A stretch of 64,000 nucleotides of DNA from Corynebacterium sp. Marseille-P3884 (GTDB taxonomy: Bacteria > Actinomycetota > Actinomycetes > Mycobacteriales > Mycobacteriaceae), in NCBI RefSeq assembly GCF_017942225.1, contig NZ_JAGKSD010000006.1, positions 100,100 through 164,099 of the forward strand, read 5' to 3'. Positions 39,758 through 50,282 of this stretch are shown here, one piece after another. Positions within the stretch are counted from its first letter, which is position 1. Every line of letters starts with the position of its first letter. Both the position numbers and the translations under genes were made by a program. The notes beneath the pieces are model-generated. The model was not told the origin of the DNA, did no database searches, and saw only the letters and a list, made by a program, of their open reading frames with translations.

Positions 39758-39785
39758 CGGCGTGCCTTTTCTTGATCGCACGCCG
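39758..39785 (-). terminator. Hairpin in the yajC-secD gap
   Basis: 8-bp stem CGGCGTGC / GCACGCCG with a 12-base loop lies 32 bases after the yajC stop. No T run follows, so partial attenuation is as likely as termination. Confidence 0.4.
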
Positions 39786-39817
39786 AGCTGCTGTGTCTTG
39801 CCGGTGGCGTCTGACGC

Positions 39818-40144
39818 CTACCGGTCGCCGTCTGCCGGATCAGTCTCGGTCTCGCGCACAGTGCTGCCTGTGCTGCCTGCGGCACCGTCGTTCTCAACCA
39901 CCTTGTAGACACCCTCACGCTCCATCGTGACAACGATGCCGGGAGCCAGCTCGATGTCAACGGTGGTGTCACCAGCGGAGACGATGTCGCCGTGGAAGCC
40001 CGAGACGGTGATGATGCGGTCGCCGGCCTTCGCCTTGGCCTGGACGGCGCGGGCTTTCTCCACCCGCTTCCGGTTCATGCGCGCCAAAAACAAGCTCGGC
40101 AACGCGAACAGAACGAAGATTAGGAGAAGAGGTAAGTATTCCAT
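39818..40144 (-). CDS. yajC: Preprotein translocase accessory subunit YajC
   Basis: 108 residues. One N-terminal membrane helix (MEYLPLLLIFVLFALPSLFLAR), then a basic loop and the domain AGDRIITVSGFHGDIVSAGDTTVDIELAPG. The C terminus is a variable Gly/Thr/Asp tail. ATG 40144 has no strong ribosome site; a start six codons upstream is possible. It lies between secD and ruvB, the common order. Confidence 0.9.
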   Translation of the reverse strand: MEYLPLLLIFVLFALPSLFLARMNRKRVEKARAVQAKAKAGDRIITVSGFHGDIVSAGDTTVDIELAPGIVVTMEREGVYKVVENDGAAGSTGSTVRETETDPADGDR

Positions 40145-40183
40145 GGTGAACCATTGTGGCACACCAATCCGAGAGGCTGGCAG

Positions 40184-41260
40184 CTAGTACAAGTGAAGCT
40201 GCCCCGGGGCTTCCGGCGGCGGTGTCATGCCGAGGTGGTGCCAAGCAGCGGCGGTGGCCACGCGTCCCCGTCCGGTGCGCGACATGAGGCCCGCACGCAC
40301 GAGGTAGGGCTCGCAGACTTCCTCCACGGTGGAGGGCTCCTCCCCCACTGCGATAGCCAAGGTGGACACACCGACGGGGCCGCCACCGTGGCTCCGAATC
40401 AACGTGTCCAACACCGCACGGTCGAGACGGTCGAGGCCCAACTCGTCAACGTCGAACACGGTGAGAGCCTGCTGGGCTGCCTCCACGGTGACGGTTCCGT
40501 CGCCGTTGACCTCGGCCCAGTCGCGCACGCGGCGCAGCAGGCGGTTGGCGATGCGCGGGGTGCCGCGGGAACGCGAACCGATCTCCACCGCGGCATCGTG
40601 CTCGATCTCGACCCCGAGAATCGACGCCGCACGCGTGATCACATCGGTGAGGTCCTCCACGTCGTAGAACTCCATCTGCGCGGTGAAACCGAAACGGTCG
40701 CGCAGCGGTCCGGTGAGCATGCCGGCACGCGTGGTTGCGCCGACCAGAGTGAACGGCGGGATTTCCAGAGGAATGGAGGTCGCACCCGGGCCTTTGCCCA
40801 CGATCACATCGATGCGGAAATCCTCCATGGCCATGTACAGCATTTCCTCGGCCGGGCGCGCAATCCGGTGAATCTCGTCGATGAAGAGCACATCGCCTTC
40901 CATCAGGTTCGACAGCATCGCCGCGAGGTCGCCGGCACGCTCAAGCGCGGGGCCGGAGGTCATGCGTAGCGACGTCCCGAGCTCCTGCGCCACGATCATC
41001 GCCATCGTAGTCTTGCCCAGACCCGGTGGGCCGGACAGAAGAATGTGGTCAGGGGTGACATTGCGCTTTTTCGCACCAGTGAGCACCAGGCTGAGCTGCT
41101 CGCGCACCTTCGGCTGGCCAATGAACTCGTCGATGGATTTCGGGCGCAGCGATTTCTCGAAGTCCTGCTCCCCGGTGTGCTCCGTCGCATCCACCGGCGA
41201 GTCCACCTGCCGGGCAAGGTCGGCCGGTAGCTCGAACTCTGTCTTCTCTACATCAGACAT
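40184..41260 (-). CDS. ruvB: Holliday-junction branch migration helicase RuvB
   Basis: 358 residues. AAA+ core with Walker [18 protein letters not shown], Walker [12 protein letters not shown], and a C-terminal winged-helix domain ([23 protein letters not shown]). It motors branch migration on junctions held by RuvA. ATG 41260 is preceded by GGAGGG nine bases upstream. It ends the ruvCAB operon. Confidence 0.97.
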   Translation of the reverse strand: MSDVEKTEFELPADLARQVDSPVDATEHTGEQDFEKSLRPKSIDEFIGQPKVREQLSLVLTGAKKRNVTPDHILLSGPPGLGKTTMAMIVAQELGTSLRMTSGPALERAGDLAAMLSNLMEGDVLFIDEIHRIARPAEEMLYMAMEDFRIDVIVGKGPGATSIPLEIPPFTLVGATTRAGMLTGPLRDRFGFTAQMEFYDVEDLTDVITRAASILGVEIEHDAAVEIGSRSRGTPRIANRLLRRVRDWAEVNGDGTVTVEAAQQALTVFDVDELGLDRLDRAVLDTLIRSHGGGPVGVSTLAIAVGEEPSTVEEVCEPYLVRAGLMSRTGRGRVATAAAWHHLGMTPPPEAPGQLHLY

Positions 41261-41301
41261 GTGCTGCACCCTCCATCTCCATGCCTTATGAAATCAGCTG
41301 C

Positions 41302-41919
41302 TTATTTCTTACCCAACCGGTTGAGCGCATTGCGCAGCAACGCCGAGGACTCCGCGTCCGGGGACTCGGCAGCAACAGCGTCGACCGCGCTGCGGGCGCC
41401 CTTTTCTGGAAAGCCCAGCCCGACGAGCGCTTCGACGACCTGTTCCGTCGCCAGCGACGCGCCCTGCGTCTGCGACGTGGCATTCTGCCCGGCAGCCTGA
41501 CCTGGCTGCGTGCCGTACACCCCAGCGAGTTTGTCTTTGAGTTCCAGAACGAGGCGGTCAGCCATTTTCTTACCCACGCCGGGGATGGACTGGATCGTCT
41601 TCGAGTCACCGGCCGTAATGTGGCCGGCCAGTTCAGCAGGCTCGAAGACGGACAGAGATGCCAGCGCCAGCTTCGGGCCGAGTCCTGTGACCGAGGTCAG
41701 GCGATCGAACATCTCACGTGCATCGTCGTCGCTGAAGCCGTAGAGCGTCATCGCGTCTTCCTTGACCACCATCGTGGTCAGCACACGGGCGTTCTCACCG
41801 CGGGTCAGCCGACCCAGCGTCGGCGGGGTGGCTAGGAAGCGGTAGCCGACGCCGCCGCATTCGATCACGCCGTGATCCAAACCGATGGAGATGACCTCAC
41901 CGTTGAGCGAATCAATCAC
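41302..41919 (-). CDS. ruvA: Holliday-junction DNA-binding protein RuvA
   Basis: 205 residues. N-terminal OB fold ([31 protein letters not shown]), two HhH motifs (TSVTGLGPKLALASL and QSIPGVGKKMADRLV) and a C-terminal domain that contacts RuvB. The GTG at 41919 is preferred because it starts exactly at the conserved residues and has AAGGAG upstream; a TTG three codons upstream is an alternative. It overlaps the ruvC stop by one base (TAGTG). Confidence 0.95.
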   Translation of the reverse strand: MIDSLNGEVISIGLDHGVIECGGVGYRFLATPPTLGRLTRGENARVLTTMVVKEDAMTLYGFSDDDAREMFDRLTSVTGLGPKLALASLSVFEPAELAGHITAGDSKTIQSIPGVGKKMADRLVLELKDKLAGVYGTQPGQAAGQNATSQTQGASLATEQVVEALVGLGFPEKGARSAVDAVAAESPDAESSALLRNALNRLGKK

Positions 41920-42500
41920 TACTTCCAACTCCTTTTACCAGTCATATTCCCGGCAGCATTCCGTCCCGCGGCACCCGTCAACGTCGCCGCCGCCTGAGTG
42001 CGGGCCAACAACGGTGCGCGCCAGCAATGGCATACCCCGATGGCGAGCGCATCAGCTGCATCCGCTGGCTTCGGCGGCGCACCGAGCCCGAGAATGCGGG
42101 TGATCATAGCCGTCATCTGTTTTTTGTCCGCCCTGCCGTTGCCGGAGATAGCTTTTTTCACCTCTGAGGGCGTGTACATGTACACGGGAAGCCCGCGCTG
42201 TGCGGCGGCGAGCACCATCACCCCCACGGCATGGGCGGTGTGCATGACGGTGGAAACGTTGCTGCGTTCGAAAATACGCTCCATCGCGACAACATCTGGT
42301 TTGTAATCGTCCAGCCATTCGTTGACCGCATTAGACAAACGCAACAGGCGTTCAGGCAGCTCCGCATCAGACGGTGTGCGCACCACTCCGACAGCAATGG
42401 GAATCACCTGCCGCCCCTTGCCCGTTTGCAGCACGGAGAGACCGCACCGGGTCAACCCCGGGTCAATCCCCATCACGCGCAGGCCCTCCGTCGTAGTCAC
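41919..42500 (-). CDS. ruvC: Crossover junction endodeoxyribonuclease RuvC
   Basis: 193 residues. The catalytic acidic residues appear in [19 protein letters not shown] and [10 protein letters not shown]. The N-terminal [10 protein letters not shown] is conserved in corynebacteria, supporting the long start GTG 42500; upstream TAGAAC ends 6 bases before it, so the mRNA may be leaderless. An internal GTG at 42476 with GGAGG is a second option. It resolves the junctions handled by RuvAB. Confidence 0.93.
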   Translation of the reverse strand: MTTTEGLRVMGIDPGLTRCGLSVLQTGKGRQVIPIAVGVVRTPSDAELPERLLRLSNAVNEWLDDYKPDVVAMERIFERSNVSTVMHTAHAVGVMVLAAAQRGLPVYMYTPSEVKKAISGNGRADKKQMTAMITRILGLGAPPKPADAADALAIGVCHCWRAPLLARTQAAATLTGAAGRNAAGNMTGKRSWK

Positions 42501-42582
42501 ACATTTGTTCTACCACACGACCCAGACACCGCTCGCGAGCCATGCCGTTCCGCTTACAAGCCATGCCGTACCGAGCACGACA

Positions 42583-42612
42583 AAGCGGACCCGGCAACAG
42601 CCAGATCCGCTT
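42583..42612 (-). terminator. Hairpin downstream of yebC
   Basis: 13-bp stem (AAGCGGACCCGGC / GCCAGATCCGCTT) with two G-U pairs and a 4-base loop, followed on the minus strand by TTGTCGTG. Likely terminator, but the U run is short. Confidence 0.6.
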
Positions 42613-42662
42613 CGGTAATGCTGTGCTCAGGCCCCGTCAACGACGCCTGCGCACGCTTTGTT

Positions 42663-43418
42663 CTACTCGTTGGCGAGTGCTTCAGCGACCTCGTCCGACA
42701 TGGTCGAGTTGGTGTAGACGTTCTGGACGTCGTCGGCGTCCTCGAGCGCGTCGATAAGCTTCTCGAGCTTCTTCGCGGCCTCAACATCGAGATCGACCTC
42801 CACCGAGGCGCGGAAGTCCTGCTCCGTGTCCTCGATTTCGATGTCGGCCTCGCGCAGGGCATCACGCACGGCGTACATATCGGTCGCCTCGGAGACGACC
42901 TCGAAGTGCTCGCCCAGGTCGTTGACCTCTTCGGCACCTGCCTCGAGCACGGCCATCAGCACGTCATCTTCGGTCAGGTCGCCCTTGACCACGGTGTTCA
43001 CACCCTTACGGCTGAACATGTAGGCGACCGAACCGGACTCGCCCAAGTTGCCGCCGTTCTTGGTCATCGCGGTGCGGACATCGGTGGCCGCACGATTGCG
43101 GTTATCGGTCAGGCACTGAATGAGCATGGCGACACCATTCGGGCCGTAGCCCTCGTAAGTGATGTCTTCCCAGTCGGAGCCGCCGGCTTCCTCGCCGGAG
43201 CCGCGCTTGCGGGCGCGCTCGATATTGTCCTTCGGGACGGAGGCCTTCATGGCCTTCTTCATCATGTCGTCGAGGGTGGGGTTGCCCGCCGGATCACCGC
43301 CGCCGGTGCGTGCCGCGACCTCGATGTCCTTGATCATCTTCGCCCACAACTTCGAGCGCTTTGCGTCGTTAGCGGCTTTCTTGTGCTTCGTTGTAGCCCA
43401 TTTCGAGTGGCCTGCCAT
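42663..43418 (-). CDS. yebC: YebC/PmpR-family transcription or translation regulator
   Basis: 251 residues, with the standard start [21 protein letters not shown] and the internal [22 protein letters not shown]. Such proteins regulate transcription or aid translation of proline stretches. It sits directly upstream of ruvC in many bacteria, as here. All conserved regions are intact. Confidence 0.95.
   Translation of the reverse strand: MAGHSKWATTKHKKAANDAKRSKLWAKMIKDIEVAARTGGGDPAGNPTLDDMMKKAMKASVPKDNIERARKRGSGEEAGGSDWEDITYEGYGPNGVAMLIQCLTDNRNRAATDVRTAMTKNGGNLGESGSVAYMFSRKGVNTVVKGDLTEDDVLMAVLEAGAEEVNDLGEHFEVVSEATDMYAVRDALREADIEIEDTEQDFRASVEVDLDVEAAKKLEKLIDALEDADDVQNVYTNSTMSDEVAEALANE
42749..42759 (+). 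repeat. 11-mer CGTCGATAAGC
   Basis: Exact copy in yebC (LIDA). Confidence 0.95.
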
Positions 43419-43507
43419 GCGCCATCTCCCCTTTCCTCCGGCTGAAGTTTCGGCTGTCCACTATACGCCCACCCCGGGAAACGACATTCAGGGGCGGACT
43501 AGTTGCG

Positions 43508-44356
43508 TTAGGAAAACGCCTTCCCGCCCTCTTTGAGCGTACGGGTGAGTCCTTCCTGCACGGTCATGGCGACAAGGTTGCCCTGCCTGTCGAAGATCCG
43601 GCCTTGGGTCAAAGCGCGTGCGCCGTGAGCGGACGGCGAGACCTGGTCATAGAGCATCCACTCGTCGGCGCGGAACGGGCGCATGAACCACATGGCGTGG
43701 TCGAGGGACGCCATCTGCACCTTGTGATCGCGGTGCGGCACCAGCGCGGAGTGCAGCAGCGTCAGGTCCGACATGTAGGCCAGGGTGCAGATGTGGAAGG
43801 TCTGATCGTCGGGAAGCTCACGCTTCGACCTGAACCACACGACTTGTTGGCTGGGCGTGTACGGGTTGTGCTCGAATTGGTCGTCGGGCACGACGCGGAC
43901 GTCCCAGTCCTTTGCCCACATGGAGAAGAATTTCAACGGTCCATCGGTCTCCTCGAGCGGCACGACATTGTCCGGTTCGGGCACGGTCCGCATCGCATCG
44001 GAGTGCTCGATACCTTCGTCATCGGTGATGTGGAAGCTCGCTTCGAGCGAGAAAATCGTTTTCCCACCTTGAACCGCGTCGACGATGCGTGTGGCGAAGC
44101 TGCGTCCATCGCGCACGCGGTTGACAACGAAGACGATGTCCCGGTCCGCCTGACCGGGGCGGATGAAATAGCTGTGCAGGGAGTGGACGAGCTTGCCGTC
44201 CTCGACCGTCTTGGTCGCCGCCGACAGCGCCTGCGCCGCCACCTGGCCGCCGTAGGTGCGCTGCAGTCCGGAGTAGACGCTGGTGCCGCGGAAGACGTTG
44301 TCGTCCAGCTGCTCCAGATTCAAAATATTGTCGATGCTGGGAATGTCGAATGGCAT
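43508..44356 (-). CDS. tesB: Acyl-CoA thioesterase II (TesB)
   Basis: 282 residues with a double hot-dog fold. Conserved segments are FRGTSVYSGLQRTYGGQVAAQAL, LHSYFIRPGQADRDIVFVVNRVRDGRSFATRIVDAVQ and SLDHAMWFMRPFRADEWMLYDQVSPSA. It hydrolyses acyl-CoA in the cytoplasm. It lies just after the small membrane protein and pimA; PIM synthesis loci in mycolata often include this gene. Confidence 0.92.
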   Translation of the reverse strand: MPFDIPSIDNILNLEQLDDNVFRGTSVYSGLQRTYGGQVAAQALSAATKTVEDGKLVHSLHSYFIRPGQADRDIVFVVNRVRDGRSFATRIVDAVQGGKTIFSLEASFHITDDEGIEHSDAMRTVPEPDNVVPLEETDGPLKFFSMWAKDWDVRVVPDDQFEHNPYTPSQQVVWFRSKRELPDDQTFHICTLAYMSDLTLLHSALVPHRDHKVQMASLDHAMWFMRPFRADEWMLYDQVSPSAHGARALTQGRIFDRQGNLVAMTVQEGLTRTLKEGGKAFS

Positions 44357-44359
44357 GGG

Positions 44360-44740
44360 TCACAGCTTAAACGGCGCGCCCGCTTCACGGCCGTGAAATT
44401 CCGGCATTGGTGCCGTGCCGGCGAGCCGCAATGCGCGCACTCCGGGTTTCAGCCGCACCGCGCGTGTGGCGGCAACGGCGCCGTTGTACAGGCGCAGGGA
44501 GAGCTCAACACGGTCTTCCGCGACGGCCAGCGCTGTTCGCGCCGCTTCATCGTCACGGGTATTCGCAACAATGTCGGCGACGGCATCCCGATGCTCGACC
44601 GCTGAGTCGAGCGCTGCCCGGGCCCGGTCAAGCCGGATATGCAGACGGTCGAGCCGGCGTGCGGTGAGAATCGCCCACACCACGACAGCGAGCACAACGA
44701 ATACCAGTGCCACTATCAGCACAGACACACCGCTCATCAC
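44360..44740 (-). CDS. Small membrane protein of the PIM cluster
   Basis: 126 residues. One N-terminal helix (VSVLIVALVFVVLAVVVWAI), then a helical, Arg-rich region (TARRLDRLHIRLDRARAALDSAVEHRDAVADI) and a short tail. A homologue of similar design is found next to pimA in mycobacteria (Rv2609c-like position). It starts at GTG 44740 (or ATG 44737) overlapping pimA by four bases. Function unknown; the placement suggests a link to phosphatidylinositol mannoside synthesis. Confidence 0.65.
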   Translation of the reverse strand: MMSGVSVLIVALVFVVLAVVVWAILTARRLDRLHIRLDRARAALDSAVEHRDAVADIVANTRDDEAARTALAVAEDRVELSLRLYNGAVAATRAVRLKPGVRALRLAGTAPMPEFHGREAGAPFKL

Positions 44741-45870
44741 GCACTCGCTCCCCCGCCAGCTGCGGCTTCGTAGACAGCTTCGACCCGCCCCGCGACGACA
44801 TTCCAGTCGAAATTCCGAGCACGCTGCGTCCCAGCGGCCGCAAGTTCAGCGCGGGCTGCAGGATCGCGGACCAATCGCTGCAGGGTCACCGCGAGGGCGT
44901 TCGCATCCCCCACCGGGAACAGGGCGCCCGCGGGGGTATCGCTATCCGCCGCGCACACATCGGCGAAGGCTTCGATATCGCTAGCCACGACCGCGCATCC
45001 CGCCGCCATCGCTTCAACGAGCACGATGCCGAAGGATTCGCCGCCCGTATTCGGCGCGACATAAAGATCGGCCGATGCGAGCAACCGCGCTTTCTCAGCC
45101 TCACTCACGCGCCCAACGAATTCCACATTCGCCGGCGCAGCAACAGGACGGCCGGAACCGCCACCGATCACGGTCACGCGCGGTGCATCATCCATGATCG
45201 ACAGCGCATCCAGAAGAATCGGCAGACCTTTACGTGGCTCGTCATAGCGCCCCAGAAAGACGATGTGCGCGTCTCCTTCAGGTGCATCGCTTATCGACGC
45301 CGCAGTTGCCGTCCCCCGCGCCCTGCGTGCCTCCCGGTAGATGCTCGTTTCCACTCCATTCGGAATGAGCAGCGGGTCCCCGCCGAGTTGCTCCACCTGC
45401 CAGCGGCGCGACATCTCGCTCACGGAAATGCCCGCCTGAATCTTCTCGAGCGTCGGGCGCAAGACCGGTCGCACGAATTGCAGTGCGCGCGATGACGTCG
45501 CAGAGGCATGGTAGGTAGCCACGACCGGTTCGGAGGCCAGAAGCAATGCGGCGAGGGAATAACTCGGCGCATTGGGCTCGTGGATGTGAACGACATCGAA
45601 TCCGCCCTCGCGCAAAAAGCGTCGTGTGCGTTGAAAAGTCCTCGGCCCGAAAGAAATCCGTGCGACCGAACCGTTGTACCGCAGCGGAATAGTTCGCCCG
45701 CCGAGGGTGACATAATCCGGCAGGTCGTAGGCCGAACCTGACCGTGTTCCTGGCCCAAGCACGCGCACGTCGTGCCCGCGTTCAGTAAGGATCCGGGCAA
45801 GGTCCAAGATGTGCGCTTGCACCCCGCCGGGGTGGTCGAAGGAATATGGGCACACCATGCCGACGCGCAC
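44737..45870 (-). CDS. pimA: Phosphatidyl-myo-inositol mannosyltransferase
   Basis: 377 residues. GT4/GT-B fold: N-terminal VRVGMVCPYSFDHPGGVQAHILDLA, HIHEPNAPSYSLAALL, and C-terminal EX7E-type region (NTGGESFGIVLVEAMAAGCAVVASDIEAF). It adds the first mannose to phosphatidylinositol on the cytoplasmic face. The next three genes upstream supply the acyltransferase and the lipid precursor, so the unit makes PIMs. Confidence 0.92.
   Translation of the reverse strand: MRVGMVCPYSFDHPGGVQAHILDLARILTERGHDVRVLGPGTRSGSAYDLPDYVTLGGRTIPLRYNGSVARISFGPRTFQRTRRFLREGGFDVVHIHEPNAPSYSLAALLLASEPVVATYHASATSSRALQFVRPVLRPTLEKIQAGISVSEMSRRWQVEQLGGDPLLIPNGVETSIYREARRARGTATAASISDAPEGDAHIVFLGRYDEPRKGLPILLDALSIMDDAPRVTVIGGGSGRPVAAPANVEFVGRVSEAEKARLLASADLYVAPNTGGESFGIVLVEAMAAGCAVVASDIEAFADVCAADSDTPAGALFPVGDANALAVTLQRLVRDPAARAELAAAGTQRARNFDWNVVAGRVEAVYEAAAGGGASA
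45289..45299 (-). repeat. 11-mer CGTCGATAAGC
   Basis: Exact copy in pimA, with the extended flank GATGC, read as SIS. Confidence 0.95.
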
Positions 45871-45876
45871 GACGCA

Positions 45877-46788
45877 TCACCGCTTCCGTTTCTCACGGTC
45901 GGCGGGCCACATCGGCTGGAGGGCGTGCCAGTCTTCCGGATACGCAGCGATATTTGCCGCGAAGCCGTCGGCGATCCGCTGAACGGTCTCTTCCACATTG
46001 GTGACTTCGATCTCCGGTGAAACCGAATGACCCCAGTCCGGCTGAGTTGCTGAACCCGCGAACCAGGAGTGCGCTACGTGCAGCCCGGCACCGGTGTCCA
46101 GTGCGAGCTTCGCCGGCCCGGCTGGCAGGGTGGTCTCCTCCCCGAAAAAGGTGACCGGAACACCACGGGGAGTCATGTTGCGCTCCCCCATCAGGCAGAC
46201 GATTCCGCCGGAGACGAGCACCTCTTTCAGTCGCTCGTAGGGTGGCACGGATGAACCAGTAGCTGCGAGCACCTCGAAGCCCATGGATTCGCGGTAGTCC
46301 ACGAAGGCGTCGAAAAGCGCCTCGGGCCGCAAGCGCTCGGCGACAGTGGCGAAACCGCCGTAGCGGGACACGAGCCACATGCCCGCCATGTCCCAATTAC
46401 CGGAATGCGGGAGGGTGAGAATGAGACCTTTGCCGCGAGCCAGGGTCGCTTCCAGGTGGTCACGGCCACGCACACCGGCGTCGAGGCGTGAAAGCAGTTC
46501 CGGATCACCTGCGATCGCCGGCAAACGGAAAGCCTCGCTCCAATAGCGCGCGTACGAGCGCATCGAATCGCGCACGAGCGCCCGGGTGACATTTTCCGCA
46601 CCGACGACGCGTGTGAGGTTGCGCCGCAGCATCTCCGCGCCGCGTCCCTTGTCCGACGCATAATCCGCGCCGGCGTTGAACAGTGCGGCGGCCGCACGAG
46701 GCGGCAAGTACCGCACGGCTTTCCATCCCGCGATGTACCCGGCAGCCGCCAGTCGCTCGGAGAATGGTGCTTTTGCCGCTGCCGTCAC
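45877..46788 (-). CDS. Phosphatidylinositol mannoside acyltransferase (PatA/HtrB family)
   Basis: 303 residues. The LPLAT/HtrB catalytic Hx4D motif appears as LPHSGNWDMAGMWL, with GERNMTPRGVPVTFFGEETTLPAGPA further on. It acylates a mannose of PIM1/PIM2 at the membrane. GTG 46788 overlaps the pgsA stop by one base (TAGTG). It sits between pgsA and pimA as in mycobacteria. Confidence 0.9.
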   Translation of the reverse strand: MTAAAKAPFSERLAAAGYIAGWKAVRYLPPRAAAALFNAGADYASDKGRGAEMLRRNLTRVVGAENVTRALVRDSMRSYARYWSEAFRLPAIAGDPELLSRLDAGVRGRDHLEATLARGKGLILTLPHSGNWDMAGMWLVSRYGGFATVAERLRPEALFDAFVDYRESMGFEVLAATGSSVPPYERLKEVLVSGGIVCLMGERNMTPRGVPVTFFGEETTLPAGPAKLALDTGAGLHVAHSWFAGSATQPDWGHSVSPEIEVTNVEETVQRIADGFAANIAAYPEDWHALQPMWPADREKRKR

Positions 46789-47444
46789 TAGCGCATGCCC
46801 TCCGGTTCAGGAACGCCTGCGGGTGCGGCGATGCGCTGGTTCGCTTTCGGGTCGCGCGAGGCCATATACAGCCGTTGGATCACGGTGATCACCGAGCCCA
46901 CTGCGAGCGTCCACAACGCAGTTTCAATCGCCAGATCCACTCCGAAGCCTTCAAGAACAAGGCCAGCTACAGCGACGATCAGGCGTTCGGGTCGCTCAAT
47001 GAGCCCGCCGTTGACCTCAAGTCCGCCGGCTTCGGCTCGGGCTTTGATGTAACTGATCGTCGGCGACAACGCGAGGACGACCAGCGCACCAGCAACCGTC
47101 GATGCCTCTGCTTGATCGACGTAGATGAGCCAGTAGACGATGGCACCGAACAATGCGCCGTCGGTCAGCCGATCGCACGATGCGTCAAGCGTCGCGCCGT
47201 ACGCCGTGCCCCCTCCACGCAACCGCGCCATCGTGCCGTCCACGACATCGAACGCCGCGAAGAACGCCATCAGCACGCCGGCCCACACCAGATGCCCGGT
47301 GGGTATCAGCACGACAGCGACGGCGATGGTGGCCAGCGTCCCTAAAATCGTCACGGCATTCGCGGACAAACCAAGGCGCAGCAACAGCTTTGCGACGGGC
47401 GCTGCCACCACCGACGCCGGTTTCCTTCCATAAAGACCGAGCAT
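46788..47444 (-). CDS. pgsA: Phosphatidylinositol phosphate synthase
   Basis: 218 residues with six membrane helices. The CDP-alcohol phosphatidyltransferase motif is complete: D66, D69-G, A73-R, G83, D87 and D91 (FDVVDGTMARL then TLDASCDRLTD). It joins CDP-diacylglycerol with inositol phosphate to make the PI precursor. ATG 47444 follows the HIT stop directly (TAA ATG). Confidence 0.93.
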   Translation of the reverse strand: MLGLYGRKPASVVAAPVAKLLLRLGLSANAVTILGTLATIAVAVVLIPTGHLVWAGVLMAFFAAFDVVDGTMARLRGGGTAYGATLDASCDRLTDGALFGAIVYWLIYVDQAEASTVAGALVVLALSPTISYIKARAEAGGLEVNGGLIERPERLIVAVAGLVLEGFGVDLAIETALWTLAVGSVITVIQRLYMASRDPKANQRIAAPAGVPEPEGMR

Positions 47445-48086
47445 TTAGGCGCCGTCCTCTCTGACGATCTCCACCCAGCCCTCGGCCAGCAGCGAGCGCG
47501 TTTCCCGGAGCAACTGCGGAAGGACCTTTGTGCCGTCGATGACCGTCATGAAATTGGAGTCCCCCGCCCACCGCGGAACCACATGCAGGTGCAAGTGATC
47601 GCCGACCGAGCCACCTGACGCTTTCCCGAGGTTGAGCCCCACGTTGATCGCTTCAGGCCGGGAGACGCGTTTGAGCGTGCGCACCGCAAGCTTGGCGAAT
47701 GCCATAAGCTCGGCCGTTTCGTCATCGGTCAACTCTTCTAAGTCCGCGACCTTGCGGTACGGCACGACCATGAGGTGGCCAGCGTTGTAGGGGTACAGAT
47801 TCAACAGCGCGTAGACGCTCTCACCGCGGGCGATGATCAGCGCGTCTTCATCGGATTGCTCCGGCGCTGCGAGGAAAGGATCTGCCTTGCGCTCTTTTCC
47901 ACCAGGGATAGACGAGATATACGCCGAGCGAAACGGCGCCCACAGCCGCACGAGGCGGTCGTGGTCGCCCACGCCGGAATCGACATACTCCCTCGGGGCA
48001 TGGGTCTCCCCCGGCGCAGCGGAGTCAGCCTCCCTTTCGGGAATGCCGCCGTTGCTATCCTCGGCGTGCCTCAAAGGACACCTCAT
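47445..48086 (-). CDS. HIT-family nucleotide hydrolase/phosphorylase
   Basis: 213 residues from ATG 48086. The histidine triad reads [19 protein letters not shown], preceded by [23 protein letters not shown]. Members act on diadenosine polyphosphates or nucleotide adducts. The start lies inside the thrS 3' end (overlap 32 bases) and has no strong ribosome site; a TTG four codons later is possible. It belongs to the same run as pgsA. Confidence 0.85.
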   Translation of the reverse strand: MRCPLRHAEDSNGGIPEREADSAAPGETHAPREYVDSGVGDHDRLVRLWAPFRSAYISSIPGGKERKADPFLAAPEQSDEDALIIARGESVYALLNLYPYNAGHLMVVPYRKVADLEELTDDETAELMAFAKLAVRTLKRVSRPEAINVGLNLGKASGGSVGDHLHLHVVPRWAGDSNFMTVIDGTKVLPQLLRETRSLLAEGWVEIVREDGA

Positions 48087-50121
48087 TCGGCTGCTCGTTG
48101 AGCTGGTCGCCCACCCAGGCGCTGATGAGTTCGACTGCCTCATCCACCGGCACACCGTTGACCTGGCTGCCGTCGAGGAAGCGGAAGCTCACTGCGTTCG
48201 CCTCGACATCGCGTGCGCCAGCCAGCAGCATGAACGGGACCTTGCCCTGCGTGTGGGTGCGGATCTTCTTCTGCATGCGGTCGTCGGAGTGGTCGACCTC
48301 CGCACGGATGCCGCGGGCGCGCAGCTGCTCAGTCAAAACGTCGAGGTGCGGTGCAAAATCGTCCGCGACCGGAATGCCCACCACCTGGTGCGGTGCCAGC
48401 CATGCCGGGAATGCACCGGCGTAGTGCTCGAGCAGCACGCCGAAGAAGCGCTCGATGGAGCCGAAGAGAGCGCGGTGAATCATCACCGGGCGCTTCTTCG
48501 TGCCGTCGGAAGCGGTGTATTCGAGGTTGAAGCGCTCCGGCAGGTTGAAGTCCAGCTGCACGGTGGACATCTGCCAGGTGCGGCCGATGGCATCGCGTGC
48601 CTGGACTGAGATCTTCGGACCGTAGAACGCGGCACCCGCCGGATCCGGAACCAGCTCGAGGCCGGATTTCTCCGCGACAGACTGGAGGATATTCGTGGAA
48701 CGCTCCCAGATCTCGTCGTCGCCGATGTACTTCTCCGGGTCCTTGGTGGACAGCTCGAGGTAGAAATCGTCGAGGCCGTAGTCCTTGAGCAGGGAAATGA
48801 TGAACTCGAGGACGTCGGTCAGCTCCTGTTCAAGCTGATCTTCGGTGCAGTAGATGTGCGCGTCATCCTGGGTGAAGCCACGGGCACGGGTCAGGCCGTG
48901 AACCACACCGGACTTCTCGTAGCGGTACACCGTGCCGAATTCGAACAGGCGCAGCGGCAGCTCGCGGTAGGAACGTCCGCGGGAGTCGAAGATCAGGTTG
49001 TGCATCGGGCAGTTCATCGGCTTGACGTAGTAGTCCTGCGCCTGCTTGGTCACCTCACCGGCGTCGTTGGTCTCGCCGTCGAGCTGCATCGGCGGGAACA
49101 TGCCCTCTGCGTACCAGTCGAGGTGGCCGGACTGTTTGAACAGATCGCCCTTGGTCACGTGCGGGGTGTTCACGAAGGAGTAGCCAGCCTGGATGTGGCG
49201 GTTGCGGGAGTGGTTTTCCATCTCCATGCGCACGATGCCACCGTCCGGGTGGAAGACAGGCAGGCCGGAGCCGACCTGGTCTGGGAAGGAGAACAGGTCC
49301 ATCTCGGAGCCGAGACGACGGTGGTCGCGCTTCTCGGCCTCCTCGATCATGTGCTGGTATTCCTCCAGCTTCTCCTTGGACTCCCACGCAGTGCCGTAGA
49401 TGCGCTGCAGACCGGCGTTCGCCTGGTCGCCGCGCCAGTACGCGGCGGAAGAGCGGGTCAGCGCGAAGGCCGGAATGTACTTGGTGGTGGGCACGTGCGG
49501 GCCGCGGCACAGGTCGTGCCAAACGACCTCGTTGGTTCGCGGGTTGACGTTGTCGTAGTGCGTCAGGTCGCCGGCGCCGACCTCGGTGGCCTCGTCCGAG
49601 TTCGGGTCCACAGACCCCTTGTCTTGGATGAGCTCGAGCTTGTACGGCTCGTTCTTCAGATCTTCGGCGGCTTCTTCGGCGGAGGCGTAGACACCACGGA
49701 CGAATTTCTGCCCCTGCTTGATGACCTTCTTCATACGCTTCTCCAGCGTCTTCAGATCCTCAGGAGTGAAAGGTTCGGTGACATCGAAGTCGTAGTAGAA
49801 GCCGTCGTTGATGGCGGGGCCGATGCCCAGCTTGGCGTCGGGGAATTCCTCTTGCACTGCCTGTGCGAGAACGTGCGCACACGAGTGGCGGATGACGCTG
49901 CGTCCCAGCTCCGTGTTCGCCGCGACCGGCATGAACGTTCCGGTCTCCTCCGAGGTGTGGGAAAGATCCTTCAAATTCCCTTCAGCGTCCTGCACGCAGA
50001 CGATGGCATCTTCGCCCTTATTGGGCAGTTCCAGCTCACGCATCGCTACACCGACAGGTGTGCCGGCGGGAACCTCGAAAGGCTCGTGATTCAGTGGAGT
50101 TGGGGCAATCCCGCTGGACAT
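48055..50121 (-). CDS. thrS: Threonyl-tRNA synthetase
   Basis: 688 residues: TGS domain at the N terminus, the editing domain ([15 protein letters not shown]), catalytic class II core ([35 protein letters not shown]) and C-terminal anticodon domain ending [13 protein letters not shown]. It charges tRNA-Thr. No T-box leader was found in the 160 bases upstream; instead the terminator of the next gene lies there. Confidence 0.97.
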   Translation of the reverse strand: MSSGIAPTPLNHEPFEVPAGTPVGVAMRELELPNKGEDAIVCVQDAEGNLKDLSHTSEETGTFMPVAANTELGRSVIRHSCAHVLAQAVQEEFPDAKLGIGPAINDGFYYDFDVTEPFTPEDLKTLEKRMKKVIKQGQKFVRGVYASAEEAAEDLKNEPYKLELIQDKGSVDPNSDEATEVGAGDLTHYDNVNPRTNEVVWHDLCRGPHVPTTKYIPAFALTRSSAAYWRGDQANAGLQRIYGTAWESKEKLEEYQHMIEEAEKRDHRRLGSEMDLFSFPDQVGSGLPVFHPDGGIVRMEMENHSRNRHIQAGYSFVNTPHVTKGDLFKQSGHLDWYAEGMFPPMQLDGETNDAGEVTKQAQDYYVKPMNCPMHNLIFDSRGRSYRELPLRLFEFGTVYRYEKSGVVHGLTRARGFTQDDAHIYCTEDQLEQELTDVLEFIISLLKDYGLDDFYLELSTKDPEKYIGDDEIWERSTNILQSVAEKSGLELVPDPAGAAFYGPKISVQARDAIGRTWQMSTVQLDFNLPERFNLEYTASDGTKKRPVMIHRALFGSIERFFGVLLEHYAGAFPAWLAPHQVVGIPVADDFAPHLDVLTEQLRARGIRAEVDHSDDRMQKKIRTHTQGKVPFMLLAGARDVEANAVSFRFLDGSQVNGVPVDEAVELISAWVGDQLNEQPNEVSFEARRG

Positions 50122-50209
50122 ATGTTCTTCAGCGCTCCTTTGCGCTCGTGCGGGACGGCATACCTGGCCGCGCCCGCGGTGTGTTCATGTCTCGCCCCCG
50201 CGGGCCGGC

Positions 50210-50268
50210 ACAAAAATAACCGCCGCGTGGGCACTGGGGGCGATCTTACCCCTGCCCGCCGCGGCGGT
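50210..50268 (-). terminator. Rho-independent terminator after the CopC-like gene
   Basis: On the minus strand a long GC stem (ACCGCCGCG with extension GGGCA; arms 50219-50233 and 50253-50268) is followed by ATTTTTG. It lies between the copC stop and the thrS start and isolates thrS. Confidence 0.85.
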
Positions 50269-50282
50269 AATCGGCGCGTTGC

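Noticed and set aside
42538..42575. Direct repeat of GCCATGCCGT between yebC and ruvC
   Set aside because: It is two imperfect copies of a short motif with no structure or link to a gene.
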